Translations under genes and position numbers: made by a program
Assembly (NCBI RefSeq): GCF_000498395.2
Contig: NZ_CP010979.1
Span: 558,001-622,000, forward strand
From: Pseudomonas putida S13.1.2
Lineage (GTDB): Bacteria; Pseudomonadota; Gammaproteobacteria; Pseudomonadales; Pseudomonadaceae
Reading direction: 5' to 3'
DNA: 64,000 nt
In this document: positions 1 to 10,077 of the stretch, in pieces
Layout of the letters: every line of letters starts with the position of its first letter
How positions within the stretch are numbered: the stretch's first letter is position 1
Notes under the pieces: model-generated
What the model was told of the DNA's origin: nothing
Seen by the model: only the letters and a program-made list of their open reading frames with translations
The model's database searches: none

Positions 1-12
1 TTCTTTTGTTAC

Positions 13-324
13 TCAGAAATCCGGATCTGCGGCACGCTTGTGCTCGAGCAGGGCGCGGGCCATGTCCATCATGTGCATCAACGCGTAGGTCAGCTCGCGC
101 TGGCTGCCGTGCTGGTGGCTGGCGGTTTCCTGCGCCGTGGCGGCGGCGCAGCGCAGCAGGGCGATGGCGTGTTCCTGGGCCTGGTCGCCCGTGACGCTGT
201 CGTGCAGGGTCCAGATCTTGTTGTCCAGGGTAGGGCGCTGTGGCTTGGGGTTGAGGTAATAGTCGAGGGCGCGGCGGGCGGCTTCGCTATCGAGATCTGT
301 TTCGTCGTTTTTCGGTGGTTTCAT
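13..324 (-). CDS. DUF6124-like small Pseudomonas protein
   Basis: A 103-residue soluble protein with no signal peptide or membrane segment. The pattern of an acidic N-terminus, an ARRALDYYL segment, a variable linker and a C-terminal helix with paired Met residues (ALMHMMDMARALL) resembles the short proteins grouped as DUF6124 in fluorescent pseudomonads. Their function is unknown, and the assignment is from memory of the pattern. The ATG at 322-324 has only a weak Shine-Dalgarno. It is divergent from the repressor-like gene, and the shared 130-bp interval holds an AATACC-TAG-GGTATT dyad, so control by that repressor is plausible but inferred. Confidence 0.65.
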   Translation of the reverse strand: MKPPKNDETDLDSEAARRALDYYLNPKPQRPTLDNKIWTLHDSVTGDQAQEHAIALLRCAAATAQETASHQHGSQRELTYALMHMMDMARALLEHKRAADPDF

Positions 325-370
325 CCTGATACCTGCTAGAGCCAGTAGGGGAAGGGGTCCGACCGATAAT

Positions 371-385
371 AATACCTAGGGTATT
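371..385. promoter_or_regulatory. Candidate operator dyad between divergent genes
   Basis: A perfect inverted repeat, AATACC-TAG-GGTATT, in an AT-rich stretch between the DUF6124-like gene and the repressor gene. Its size and position fit an operator for an HTH repressor controlling itself and its neighbour. No binding evidence exists; the role is inferred. Confidence 0.4.
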
Positions 386-454
386 TTCATGCCCTTTGAT
401 AAATAATACTGAATGTTTATTGAGCGGTTAAAGGCAGTCCGTATCGTGCCAGCG

Positions 455-1120
455 ATGAATATGGATAAATGGATTGCCCTCGTCCGTGACCGGATGGAGG
501 AGCTTGGGCTCACTCAAGAGCAGCTTGCCGAGCGCGTTGGCGTGTCTCAAGGCAGCGTAGGGCACTGGGTGAACAAGCGGCGTCAGCCGAAGATAGAGTC
601 GATGAACCGCACGTTCGTCGAGATTGGCATGCCTCACTACAACGTCAGCCTGCAGCTGCGCATTCAGGGGCAGGTTGGCGAGGAGCGTGGCGTTTATCAG
701 ATGGATGACGCCGATGACGATCTCGACCTCATGCAATACATCGTGTGTTTCCGCTACCCAGTGTTGGCCTGGAGCGAGCTAGGTGTTGAAGAGCGTGAGG
801 AGCCGGGTGTGTTCGAGCAGACGGACTACCTGGCCCAGGGCAAGGCTTTCTGGCTGACGGTTGAAAATGACGCGATGAGCGCTGTCAGTGGTCGCAGTGT
901 GCCACAGGGCATGCGGATGCTGGTCGACCCGGGTGTGGAGGCTGAGGCTGGGCGGTTGGTCATCGCTCGTCAGCCGGGCAAACCGGCGATTTTCCGCGAG
1001 CTGGCCGAGGAAGGTGGGCAGCGTTATTTGAAGGCACTGAACGGCAACTACCCGGCGCTATTATGCGAAGAAGGTTGCGAGATCCTGGGAGTAGTCGTGC
1101 GGGTGCATGGGGCCTTCTAG
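455..1120 (+). CDS. CI/LexA-like repressor with degenerate S24 domain
   Basis: The N-terminus has an XRE-type helix-turn-helix (LTQEQLAERVGVSQGSVGHW). The C-terminal half aligns by eye with the S24/LexA dimerisation-autocleavage domain (FWLTVENDAMSA, then GMRMLVDPG, then GGQRYLKALNGNYP). In active members the first motif reads DSM and the later strand carries a Lys. Here the Ser position is Ala (codon 872-874) and the Lys position is Arg (in AIFREL), so self-cleavage should be lost. The start is uncertain: ATG 413, 455 and 461 are in frame without a clear ribosome site, and 455 is chosen because relatives begin close to DKWIALV. It probably represses itself and the divergent gene. The last codons overlap the start of the downstream tandem array. 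Confidence 0.8.
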   Translation: MNMDKWIALVRDRMEELGLTQEQLAERVGVSQGSVGHWVNKRRQPKIESMNRTFVEIGMPHYNVSLQLRIQGQVGEERGVYQMDDADDDLDLMQYIVCFRYPVLAWSELGVEEREEPGVFEQTDYLAQGKAFWLTVENDAMSAVSGRSVPQGMRMLVDPGVEAEAGRLVIARQPGKPAIFRELAEEGGQRYLKALNGNYPALLCEEGCEILGVVVRVHGAF

Positions 1121-2371
1121 ATTGCCGGGGCTGCTGTGCAGCCCATCGCCGGCAAGCCGGGCTCCCACAAGTACGGTGCCGACCTCAAGCATTGCGCTGG
1201 CCCTGTGGGAGCGGGTTCACCCGCGAAGAATCCAACGCGGTGTATGGCACCGGCTTTGCCGGTGTTCGCGGCTAAAGCCGCTCCCACAGGTACAGCGTTG
1301 CGCTGAAGTTGGCGCATCACTTGTGGGAGCGGGCGCGCCCGCGAATGCCCCAGCCCGGTAAATGGCACCGGTGCATGGGGGCCTTCTGGATTGCCGGGGC
1401 TGCTGTGCAGCCCATCGCCGGCAAGCCGGGCTCCCACAAGTACGGTGCCGACCTCAAGCATTGCGCTGGCCCTGTGGGAGCGGGTTCACCCGCGAAGAAT
1501 CCAACGCGGTGTATGGCACCGGCTTTGCCGGTGTTCGCGGCTAAAGCCGCTCCCACAGGTACAGCGTTGCGCTGAAGTTGGCGCATCACTTGTGGGAGCG
1601 GGCGCGCCCGCGAATGCCCCAGCCCGGTAAATGGCACCGGTGCATGGGGGCCTTCTGGATTGCCGGGGCTGCTGTGCAGCCCATCGCCGGCAAGCCGGGC
1701 TCCCACAAGTACGGTGCCGACCTCCAGCTTTGCGCTGGCCCTGTGGGAGCGGGTTCACCCGCGAAGAATCCAACGCGGTGTATGGCACCGGCTTTGCCGG
1801 TGTTCGCGGCTAAAGCCGCTCCCACAGGTACAGCGTTGCGCTGAAGTTGGCGCATCACTTGTGGGAGCGGGCGCGCCCGCGAATGCCCCAGCCCGGTAAA
1901 TGGCACCGGTGCATGGGGGCCTTCTGGATTGCCGGGGCTGCTGTGCAGCCCATCGCCGGCAAGCCGGGCTCCCACAAGTACGGTGCCGACCTCAAGCATT
2001 GCGCTGGCCCTGTGGGAGCGGGTTCACCCGCGAAGAATCCAACGCGGTGTATGGCACCGGCTTTGCCGGTGTTCGCGGCTAAAGCCGCTCCCACAGGTAC
2101 AGCGTTGCGCTCAAGTTGGCGCATCACTTGTGGGAGCGGGCGCGCCCGCGAATGCCCCAGCCCGGTAAATGGCACCGGTGCATGAGGGCCTTCTGGATTG
2201 CCGGGGCTGCTGTGCAGCCCATCGCCGGCAAGCCGGGCTCCCACAAGTACGGTGCCGACCTCAAGCTTTGCGCTGGCCCTGTGGGAGCGGGTTCACCCGC
2301 GAAGAATCCAACGCGGTGTATGGCACCGGCTTTGCCGGTGTTCGCGGGCATGCCCGCTCCCACAGTGATCG
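1102..2371. repeat. 269-bp tandem array packed with REP palindromes
   Basis: About 4.7 head-to-tail copies of a 269-bp unit (period seen at 1309/1578/1847/2116) with only scattered base changes. Each unit holds four REP-type palindromes of P. putida style (cores such as TGTGGGAGCGGG and CCGCTCCCACAGG), giving about nineteen REPs in 1.27 kb. The first unit starts inside the 3' end of the repressor gene (GGTGCATGGGGCC). Later units carry a copy of that end in which the stop TAG reads TGG. The last unit departs near 2348, where the third REP becomes a different variant. Open frames inside (peptides with VGAGSPAK and similar) are REP translations, not genes. Nothing else is seen in this 1.28-kb gene-free stretch. 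Confidence 0.95.
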
Positions 2372-2398
2372 CTGAGCAAGGCAGTTGCCCCGCTTTCC

Positions 2399-4351
2399 TC
2401 ATTCAGCCAGTTCGACCAACACAGTCCCTTCGCTGACCATATCGCCTTCCTGGCAGAACAACGCCTTCACGGTCCCACCCTGCGGCGCACGAATGCTGTG
2501 TTCCATCTTCATGGCCTCAAGCACCACCAGTGCAGTACCGGCTTCAACCACCTGCCCCGGCTCTACCAGCACCCGCACAATGCTGCCGTTCATGGGCGCG
2601 CCCAGGCCGCCTTGATGGCCATGGCTGGCCTCGGCTTCGGCAATCGGGTCGAAGGCCTGAATGGCGTGCATCTCGCCATCCCAGTGCAGGTACAGGGTGC
2701 CACCGCGGCGGATTGCCAAATGCTGGCGGCGCACACCTGACTGATCGTGCACCAGTTGCTCACCCGCTAGCTGCCAGGTGGACGCAGCGCTGCGCTCCAG
2801 GGCAACCGCCTGGTCCTGCCCGGCGCTTACCAGATGCAGGCTGCTGCGTGCCGGCAGGCCCAAGCGCAGGCCGTTGCGTGCACCCCACGGTGAACTGCGG
2901 TCGTCATCGCGCTGATGCCCGGGCTGGCCCTGCTGCCAGGCTTCGGCTGCCGCTTCCCAGAAGCCCGCCGGCAGCGCATGGGGCGCCGGTAGCAACACAT
3001 CCTGGTGGCGCGGAATGAAGCCGGTGTCCAGCTCTGCCGCCGCAAACGCCGGGTGGGCGAGAATGCGGCGCAGGAAGGCAATGTTGGTCTTTACTCCGCC
3101 AATGGCGAACTCGTCGAGCATGGCCAGCAAGCGCAGGCGTGCCTGTTCGCGGTTTTCACCCCAGGCAATCAGCTTGCCCAGCATCGGGTCGTAGAACGGC
3201 GACACCACGTCGCCTTCGCTGACCCCGCTGTCCACCCGCCGGCCTTCGCCTGGCGCCGACTCACGGTACAGCGCCAGCGTGCCGGTGGCAGGCAAAAACT
3301 CGTTGGCCGGGTCTTCGGCATACAGCCGCACTTCGATGGCATGGCCAATCAGCGGCACCTGTTCCTGGGTGATCGGCAGTTGCTCGCCGCAGGCCACGCG
3401 AATCTGCCAGGCCACCAGGTCCAGGCCGGTGATGGCCTCGGTGACCGGGTGTTCCACTTGCAGGCGGGTGTTCATCTCCATGAAGAAGAACTCGCCACGG
3501 GCATCGAGCAGGAACTCCACGGTGCCGGCACCCACATAGCCGATCGCTTGGGCCGCACGCACCGCCGCTTCGCCCATGGCCCGGCGCAGTTCGGGCGACA
3601 GGCCGGGGGCAGGGGCTTCTTCGACCACTTTCTGGTGGCGGCGCTGAATCGAGCAGTCGCGCTCGTTGAGGTACAGGCAGTTGCCGCGCTGGTCGGCAAA
3701 CACTTGAATTTCGACGTGACGCGGCTTGAGCACATACTTTTCCACCAGCATGCGCGCATCGCCGAACGACGACTGCGCTTCACGCTGGGCCGAGGCCAGG
3801 GCGTCGGCCAGCTGGCTTTCTTCCTCGACCACTTTCATGCCCTTGCCGCCGCCGCCAGCGCTGGCCTTGAGCAGCACCGGGTAGCCGATGCGCTCGGCGG
3901 CGGCGCGGAAGGTGTCCAGGTCCTGGGCTTCGCCGTGATAGCCCGGCACCAGCGGCACGCCAGCGGCGTCCATCAGCGCCTTGGCCGCCGACTTGCTGCC
4001 CATGGCGTCGATGGCGCTGGCCGGTGGGCCGAGGAAGATCAACCCGGCCTGCTCGATCGCACGGGCGAAACCTGCGTTCTCGGACAGAAAACCATAGCCC
4101 GGGTGAATAGCCTGGGCACCGCTGGCCTTGGCAGCGGCCAGCAGCTTGTCGACCAGCAGGTAGCTTTCGGCGGCCTTGGTGCCGCCCAGGTCAACGCGGA
4201 TATCCGCTTCGCGGCTGTGCCGGGCGTCGCGGTCGGTTGCGCTGTGCACGGCGACAGTGGTCAGGCCCATGGCCTTGGCGGTGCGCATTATCCGGCAGGC
4301 GATTTCGCCACGGTTGGCGACCAGCAGGGTGGTCAAAGCGGGGCGGCTCAT
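2399..4351 (-). CDS. liuD: 3-methylcrotonyl-CoA carboxylase, biotin-carrying alpha subunit
   Basis: Carboxylates its biotin with ATP and bicarbonate, then passes CO2 to the beta subunit, which carboxylates 3-methylcrotonyl-CoA in leucine degradation. At 650 residues it has the family length. It shows an N-terminal biotin carboxylase domain (LLVANRGEIACRIMRTA), an ATP-grasp glycine-rich loop (KASAGGGGKGMK), an EMNTRLQVEHPVTE segment, and a C-terminal biotinyl domain with EAMKMEH, the biotinylated Lys being K615. The ATG at 4349-4351 is chosen because it precedes the conserved N-terminus and overlaps the liuC stop in an ATGA; an in-frame upstream extension inside liuC is not plausible. Last gene of the liu operon, ending next to the REP array. 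Confidence 0.95.
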   Translation of the reverse strand: MSRPALTTLLVANRGEIACRIMRTAKAMGLTTVAVHSATDRDARHSREADIRVDLGGTKAAESYLLVDKLLAAAKASGAQAIHPGYGFLSENAGFARAIEQAGLIFLGPPASAIDAMGSKSAAKALMDAAGVPLVPGYHGEAQDLDTFRAAAERIGYPVLLKASAGGGGKGMKVVEEESQLADALASAQREAQSSFGDARMLVEKYVLKPRHVEIQVFADQRGNCLYLNERDCSIQRRHQKVVEEAPAPGLSPELRRAMGEAAVRAAQAIGYVGAGTVEFLLDARGEFFFMEMNTRLQVEHPVTEAITGLDLVAWQIRVACGEQLPITQEQVPLIGHAIEVRLYAEDPANEFLPATGTLALYRESAPGEGRRVDSGVSEGDVVSPFYDPMLGKLIAWGENREQARLRLLAMLDEFAIGGVKTNIAFLRRILAHPAFAAAELDTGFIPRHQDVLLPAPHALPAGFWEAAAEAWQQGQPGHQRDDDRSSPWGARNGLRLGLPARSSLHLVSAGQDQAVALERSAASTWQLAGEQLVHDQSGVRRQHLAIRRGGTLYLHWDGEMHAIQAFDPIAEAEASHGHQGGLGAPMNGSIVRVLVEPGQVVEAGTALVVLEAMKMEHSIRAPQGGTVKALFCQEGDMVSEGTVLVELAE

Positions 4352-5163
4352 GGGCGCGGTTCCTTCTTGTCTTCGGTTTGCCAGGCGGGGCGGCGTTTTT
4401 CCAGGAAGGCGCGCAGGCCCTCCTGGCCTTCGGCGCTGACGCGGATGCGGGCAATGGTGTTCTCGCAGTAGCGCCGCAGCGCCGGGCTGAGTTCGCCGTC
4501 GTCCACTTCGCGCAGCAAGTCCTTGGTGGCGCGCAACGCTTGCGGGCTGTTCTGCAGCAGGTTGTTCACCCACGCTTCCACTTGGGCGTCCAGCTCACTG
4601 GCCGGGTACACCTCTGCCAGCAGCCCCAGCTCGCGGGCCCGTATGCCGCTGAAACGCTCGGCAGTGAGGGCATAGCGGCGCGCGGCACGTTCGCCAATGG
4701 CTTTGACCACAAACGGGCTGATGACCGCCGGGGCCAGACCAATCCGTACTTCCGACAGGCAGAGCTGAGCGTCTTCGGTGCCGATGGCCATGTCGCAGCA
4801 GCTGATCAGGCCCAGTGCGCCGCCAAAGGCTGCACCTTGTACCACGGCCAGGGTAGGCGCCTTGAGGCGGTGCAGGGCGTACATCAGTTCGCCCAGTTCG
4901 TGGGCGTCATCCAGGTTGGTGTTGAAGTCCAGCTGCGCCGACTGCTGCATCCAGGCCAGGTCGGCACCGGCGCTGAAGTGCCGGCCACGGCCGCGCAGCA
5001 GCACAAAGCGCAGGCTGGCGTCTTCGGCCAGGCGGTCGATGGCCACGATCAGCTCGCGGATCATCTGCGCGTTGAAGGCGTTGTTCTTGTCCTCGCGGCT
5101 CAGCCACAGGGTGGCGAAGCCGCGTGGGTCGCGGATCACTTCAAGGGTGCTGAAATCGCTCAT
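4348..5163 (-). CDS. liuC: Methylglutaconyl-CoA hydratase (crotonase family)
   Basis: A 271-residue crotonase-fold protein predicted to hydrate 3-methylglutaconyl-CoA to HMG-CoA, the step after carboxylation in leucine breakdown. The oxyanion-hole segments HFSAGADLAWM and GAAFGGALGLISCCD are visible, followed by the EVRIGLAPAVISPFV segment typical of the LiuC/AtuE group. The specific substrate rests on operon context: liuB lies upstream with a 3-bp gap and liuD overlaps by 4 bp. On sequence alone it could be called only an enoyl-CoA hydratase-like protein. Confidence 0.9.
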   Translation of the reverse strand: MSDFSTLEVIRDPRGFATLWLSREDKNNAFNAQMIRELIVAIDRLAEDASLRFVLLRGRGRHFSAGADLAWMQQSAQLDFNTNLDDAHELGELMYALHRLKAPTLAVVQGAAFGGALGLISCCDMAIGTEDAQLCLSEVRIGLAPAVISPFVVKAIGERAARRYALTAERFSGIRARELGLLAEVYPASELDAQVEAWVNNLLQNSPQALRATKDLLREVDDGELSPALRRYCENTIARIRVSAEGQEGLRAFLEKRRPAWQTEDKKEPRP

Positions 5164-5166
5164 GGG

Positions 5167-6774
<1,608 letters not shown>

Positions 6775-6793
6775 GTGCGCCCGTCCTTTATGC

Positions 6794-7957
6794 TCAGCGG
6801 GTTTCGTTGAACAGCTCGCGGCCAATCAGCATCCGGCGGATTTCGCTGGTGCCGGCACCGATTTCGTACAGCTTGGCATCGCGCAGCAGGCGGCCCGCCG
6901 GGAATTCGTTGATGTAGCCGTTGCCACCGAGAATCTGGATCGCCTCCAGGGCCATTTGCGTGGCGCGTTCGGCGGTGTACAGGATGACCCCGGCAGCATC
7001 CTTGCGCGTGGTCTCGCCACGGTCGCAGGCCTGGGCCACGGCGTACAGGTAGGCGCGGCTGGCGTTCAGTTGGGTGTACATGTCGGCGATCTTGCCCTGG
7101 ATCAGCTGGAACTCACCGATGCTCTGGCCGAACTGCTTGCGGTCATGAATGTACGGCACCACCAGGTCCATGCAGCTTTGCATGATGCCGGTCGGGCCAC
7201 CGGACAGCACCACGCGCTCGTAGTCCAGGCCGCTCATCAGCACGCGCACGCCGCCGTTGAGCTGGCCGAGTATGTTTTCTGCCGGTACTTCCACGTCGTC
7301 GAAGAACAGCTCGCAGGTGTTGGACCCGCGCATGCCCAGCTTGTCGAACTTGTTGCTGCGGCTGAAACCTTTCCAGTCACGCTCAACGATGAACGCGGTA
7401 ATGCCGTGCGCACCCTTGTCCAGGTCGGTCTTGGCGTAGATCACGTAGGTGTTGGCGTCGGGGCCGTTGGTGATCCAGGTCTTGCTACCGTTCAGCACGT
7501 AGTGGTCGCCGCGCTGTTCGGCGCGCAGTTTCATCGATACCACGTCGGAGCCGGCGTTGGGCTCGCTCATGGCCAGCGCGCCGATATGCTCGCCGCTGAT
7601 CAGCTTGGGCAGGTACTTGAGCTTCTGTTCATGGGTGCCGTTGCGGTTGATCTGGTTGACGCACAGGTTGGAGTGCGCGCCATAGGACAGTGCCACCGAG
7701 GCCGACCCGCGGCTGATTTCTTCCATCGACACCACGTGGGCCAGGTAGCCCAGGCCGGCGCCGCCGTATTCTTCCGACACTGTGATGCCCAGCAGGCCCA
7801 TGTCGCCGAACTTGCGCCACATGTCGGCGGGGAACAGGTTGTCGTGGTCGATTTGCGCGGCGCGGGGTGCCAGCTCGGCGGCCACGAACGTGCGCACCTG
7901 GTCGCGGAGCATGTCGATGGTTTCGCCCAAGGCGAAGTTCAGGGAGGGGTAATGCAT
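6794..7957 (-). CDS. liuA: Isovaleryl-CoA dehydrogenase
   Basis: A 387-residue FAD acyl-CoA dehydrogenase oxidising isovaleryl-CoA to 3-methylcrotonyl-CoA and passing electrons to ETF. Domains run in the usual order: N-terminal helical, middle beta ([15 protein letters not shown]), and C-terminal helical ([21 protein letters not shown], then [13 protein letters not shown]). The expected catalytic Glu of the isovaleryl-specific branch is present as E247 in [13 protein letters not shown], rather than at the later position used by short/medium-chain enzymes. First gene of the liu operon. The ATG at 7957 begins the conserved N-terminus; the frame runs upstream only through a REP. Confidence 0.95.
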   Translation of the reverse strand: MHYPSLNFALGETIDMLRDQVRTFVAAELAPRAAQIDHDNLFPADMWRKFGDMGLLGITVSEEYGGAGLGYLAHVVSMEEISRGSASVALSYGAHSNLCVNQINRNGTHEQKLKYLPKLISGEHIGALAMSEPNAGSDVVSMKLRAEQRGDHYVLNGSKTWITNGPDANTYVIYAKTDLDKGAHGITAFIVERDWKGFSRSNKFDKLGMRGSNTCELFFDDVEVPAENILGQLNGGVRVLMSGLDYERVVLSGGPTGIMQSCMDLVVPYIHDRKQFGQSIGEFQLIQGKIADMYTQLNASRAYLYAVAQACDRGETTRKDAAGVILYTAERATQMALEAIQILGGNGYINEFPAGRLLRDAKLYEIGAGTSEIRRMLIGRELFNETR

Positions 7958-8020
7958 GCTAGGGCACCTTCTTGTTCTTGAAATGGGGTTGCACCGTGGC
8001 TCAAGGGCTTTGCGCCGACC

Positions 8021-8110
8021 CTGTGGGAGCGGGTTTACCCGCGAATGCGTCAGCAGGGTCACCGTCATTGCCTGACTGATCGCATTCGCGGGTGAACCCG
8101 CTCCCACAGG
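8021..8110. repeat. REP pair (BIME), inverted
   Basis: Two REP palindromes in opposite orientation (8021-8050 and 8081-8110) with the cores TGTGGGAGCGGG and CCGCTCCCACAGG. They lie in the 321-bp divergent liuA/ligase interval, just upstream of the liuA start. Confidence 0.9.
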
Positions 8111-8141
8111 GTCGGTGCCGTGCCGATGAACCCGGTATCGT

Positions 8142-8220
8142 TCATCACCTTTACGTTAACGTAAACCTGCATGGGGTCACTGTCAATCCACTCATCACCT
8201 TTACGTAAACGTAAATCTGC
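8142..8220. promoter_or_regulatory. Twin palindromic operators, divergent liu/ligase promoter
   Basis: Two near-identical 29-bp boxes at 8142-8170 and 8192-8220, exactly 50 bp apart. Their cores are TTTACGTTAACGTAAA (8150-8165, a perfect 16-bp palindrome) and TTTACGTAAACGTAAA (8200-8215, imperfect). On the minus strand a TTGACA hexamer at 8186-8181 is followed 17 bp later by TACGTT inside the first palindrome, so binding there would cover a candidate liuA -10. The liu genes of gamma-proteobacteria are known to be controlled by the MerR-family LiuR through a palindromic site, which makes LiuR the leading candidate; no liuR gene is in the window. Confidence 0.75.
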
Positions 8221-8278
8221 GCCAGAGTATTCCCGCTTGCTTCAGTCGTGCCCAGAACAACCACAAGAAGGGACACCC

Positions 8279-9961
8279 ATGAGTCAACCGAGCTATACCC
8301 GCGGTCGCCAGGACCAACCCTTGCTGACCCAGACCATCGGCCAGGCCTTCGATGCCACGGTGGCCCGCTGTGCCGATGGCGAGGCGCTGGTGTCGCGCCA
8401 TCAGGGCCTGCGCTACAGTTGGCGGCAGTTGGCCGAACAGGTCGAAGTGCATGCCCGCGCGCTTATGGCCCTGGGCGTGAACACCGGCGACCGTGTCGGC
8501 ATCTGGTCGCCCAACTGCGCCCAGTGGTGCATTTTGCAGCTGGCCAGTGCCAAGGTCGGCGCCATCCTGGTCAACATCAACCCGGCCTATCGCGTGGGTG
8601 AGCTGGAATACGTGTTGCGCCAGTCCGGCTGCCGCTGGCTGGTGTGTGCCGATGCCTTCAAGACGTCTGACTACCACGCCATGGTCCAGGAACTGGTGCC
8701 AGAATTGGCCTGCGCCACGCCGGGTGAACTGGCCAGTGAACGCCTGCCGGACTTGCGCGGCGTGATCAGCCTGGCCGCCAACCCGCCTGCCGGCTTCCTG
8801 CCCTGGCACGCATTGGCCGAGCGGGCAGGGCAGACCTCGACCGATGCCTGCACTGCCCGCCAGCAAAGCCTGCAATTCGACCAGCCGGTGAACATCCAGT
8901 ACACCTCCGGCACCACCGGGGCGCCCAAGGGGGCCACGCTCAGCCACTACAACATTCTCAATAATGGCTTCATGGTCGGCGAGAGCCTGGGCCTGACCGC
9001 ACATGACCGCATGGTGATCCCGGTGCCGCTGTACCACTGTTTCGGCATGGTCATGGCCAACCTCGGCTGCATCACCCATGGCAGCACCATGATCTACCCC
9101 AACGACGCCTTCGACGCCGAGCTCACCCTGCGCGCCGTGGCCGAGGAGCGTGCCAGCATCCTGTACGGCGTGCCGACCATGTTCATTGCAATGCTCGACC
9201 ACCCGGCCCGCCAAGGTATGGACCTGTCGACCCTGCGCAGCGGCATCATGGCCGGTGCCACCTGCCCGATCGAGGTGATGCGCCGGGTCATCGACCAGAT
9301 GCACATGGCTGAAGTGCAGATCGCCTACGGCATGACCGAAACCAGCCCGGTATCGCTGCAGACTGGCCCGGACGACGACCTGGAGCTGCGCGTCACCACC
9401 GTTGGCCGCACCCAGCCGCAGCTGGAAAACAAACTGGTGGACGCCGACGGCTGCATCGTCGCGCGCGGTCAGATTGGCGAGTTGTGCACCCGCGGCTACA
9501 GCGTGATGCTGGGTTACTGGGACAACCCCCAAGCCACGGCAGATGCCATCGACCCGGCCGGGTGGATGCATTCGGGCGACCTGGCGGTGATGGACGAGCA
9601 CGGCCACGTGCGCATCGTCGGGCGCAACAAGGACATGATCATTCGCGGTGGCGAGAACATTTACCCACGTGAGCTGGAGGAGTTCTTCTATACCCACCCG
9701 GCGGTGGCCGATGCGCAGGTGATCGGCATTCCGTGCAGCCGTTACGGCGAAGAGATTGTGGCCTGGATCAAGCTGCACCCAGGGCACAGCGCCACGGTCG
9801 AGGAACTGCAGGGCTGGTGCAAGGCACGTATTGCGCACTTCAAGGTGCCGCGGCATATCCGCTTTGTTGACGAATACCCTATGACAGTGACGGGTAAGGT
9901 ACAGAAGTACCGTATGCGGGAGATCAGTGTGGCGGAGATCTCGGCGGTATCTGCGGGTTGA
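8279..9961 (+). CDS. AMP-forming acyl-CoA synthetase, liu-associated
   Basis: A 560-residue ANL-superfamily ligase that activates a carboxylic acid with ATP and CoA. It shows the P-loop-like YTSGTTGAPKG at about residues 208-218, the A5 motif AYGMTETSP, the hinge/A8 region RNKDMIIRGGENIYP, and the C-terminal Lys segment MTVTGKVQKYRM. The ATG at 8279 is chosen for its GAAGGG ribosome site eight bases upstream. It is divergent from liuA and shares its two palindromes, so it is probably coregulated and may activate a branched short-chain acid feeding the pathway. Sequence alone allows any medium- or short-chain fatty acid as substrate. Confidence 0.9.
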   Translation: MSQPSYTRGRQDQPLLTQTIGQAFDATVARCADGEALVSRHQGLRYSWRQLAEQVEVHARALMALGVNTGDRVGIWSPNCAQWCILQLASAKVGAILVNINPAYRVGELEYVLRQSGCRWLVCADAFKTSDYHAMVQELVPELACATPGELASERLPDLRGVISLAANPPAGFLPWHALAERAGQTSTDACTARQQSLQFDQPVNIQYTSGTTGAPKGATLSHYNILNNGFMVGESLGLTAHDRMVIPVPLYHCFGMVMANLGCITHGSTMIYPNDAFDAELTLRAVAEERASILYGVPTMFIAMLDHPARQGMDLSTLRSGIMAGATCPIEVMRRVIDQMHMAEVQIAYGMTETSPVSLQTGPDDDLELRVTTVGRTQPQLENKLVDADGCIVARGQIGELCTRGYSVMLGYWDNPQATADAIDPAGWMHSGDLAVMDEHGHVRIVGRNKDMIIRGGENIYPRELEEFFYTHPAVADAQVIGIPCSRYGEEIVAWIKLHPGHSATVEELQGWCKARIAHFKVPRHIRFVDEYPMTVTGKVQKYRMREISVAEISAVSAG

Positions 9962-9974
9962 TGTGTTGGGTCAA

Positions 9975-10070
9975 CCGGCCCTTTCGCGGGTAAACCCGCT
10001 CCTACAGGGCCCGTGCCGACCTATGATACGGCGCGGTACCTGTGGGAGCGGGCAAGCCCGCGAAAGGGCC
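9975..10070. repeat. REP pair (BIME), inverted
   Basis: REPs at about 9975-10009 and 10039-10070 face each other between the ligase end and the next convergent gene. They may act as a bidirectional transcript end. Confidence 0.9.
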
Positions 10071-10077
10071 GAAATGG

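Noticed and set aside
1102-2371. CRISPR-like array
   Set aside because: The unit is 269 bp, nearly identical throughout, with no short repeat/unique spacer structure and no cas genes.
1063-2436. Many overlapping open frames in the tandem array (peptides with VGAGSPAKNPTRC or LWERVHPRR)
   Set aside because: They repeat with the 269-bp period on both strands and are translations of REP palindromes, with no ribosome sites or family resemblance.
3005-4471. 488-codon open frame antisense to liuD
   Set aside because: A shadow of the biotin carboxylase gene, without recognisable protein motifs.
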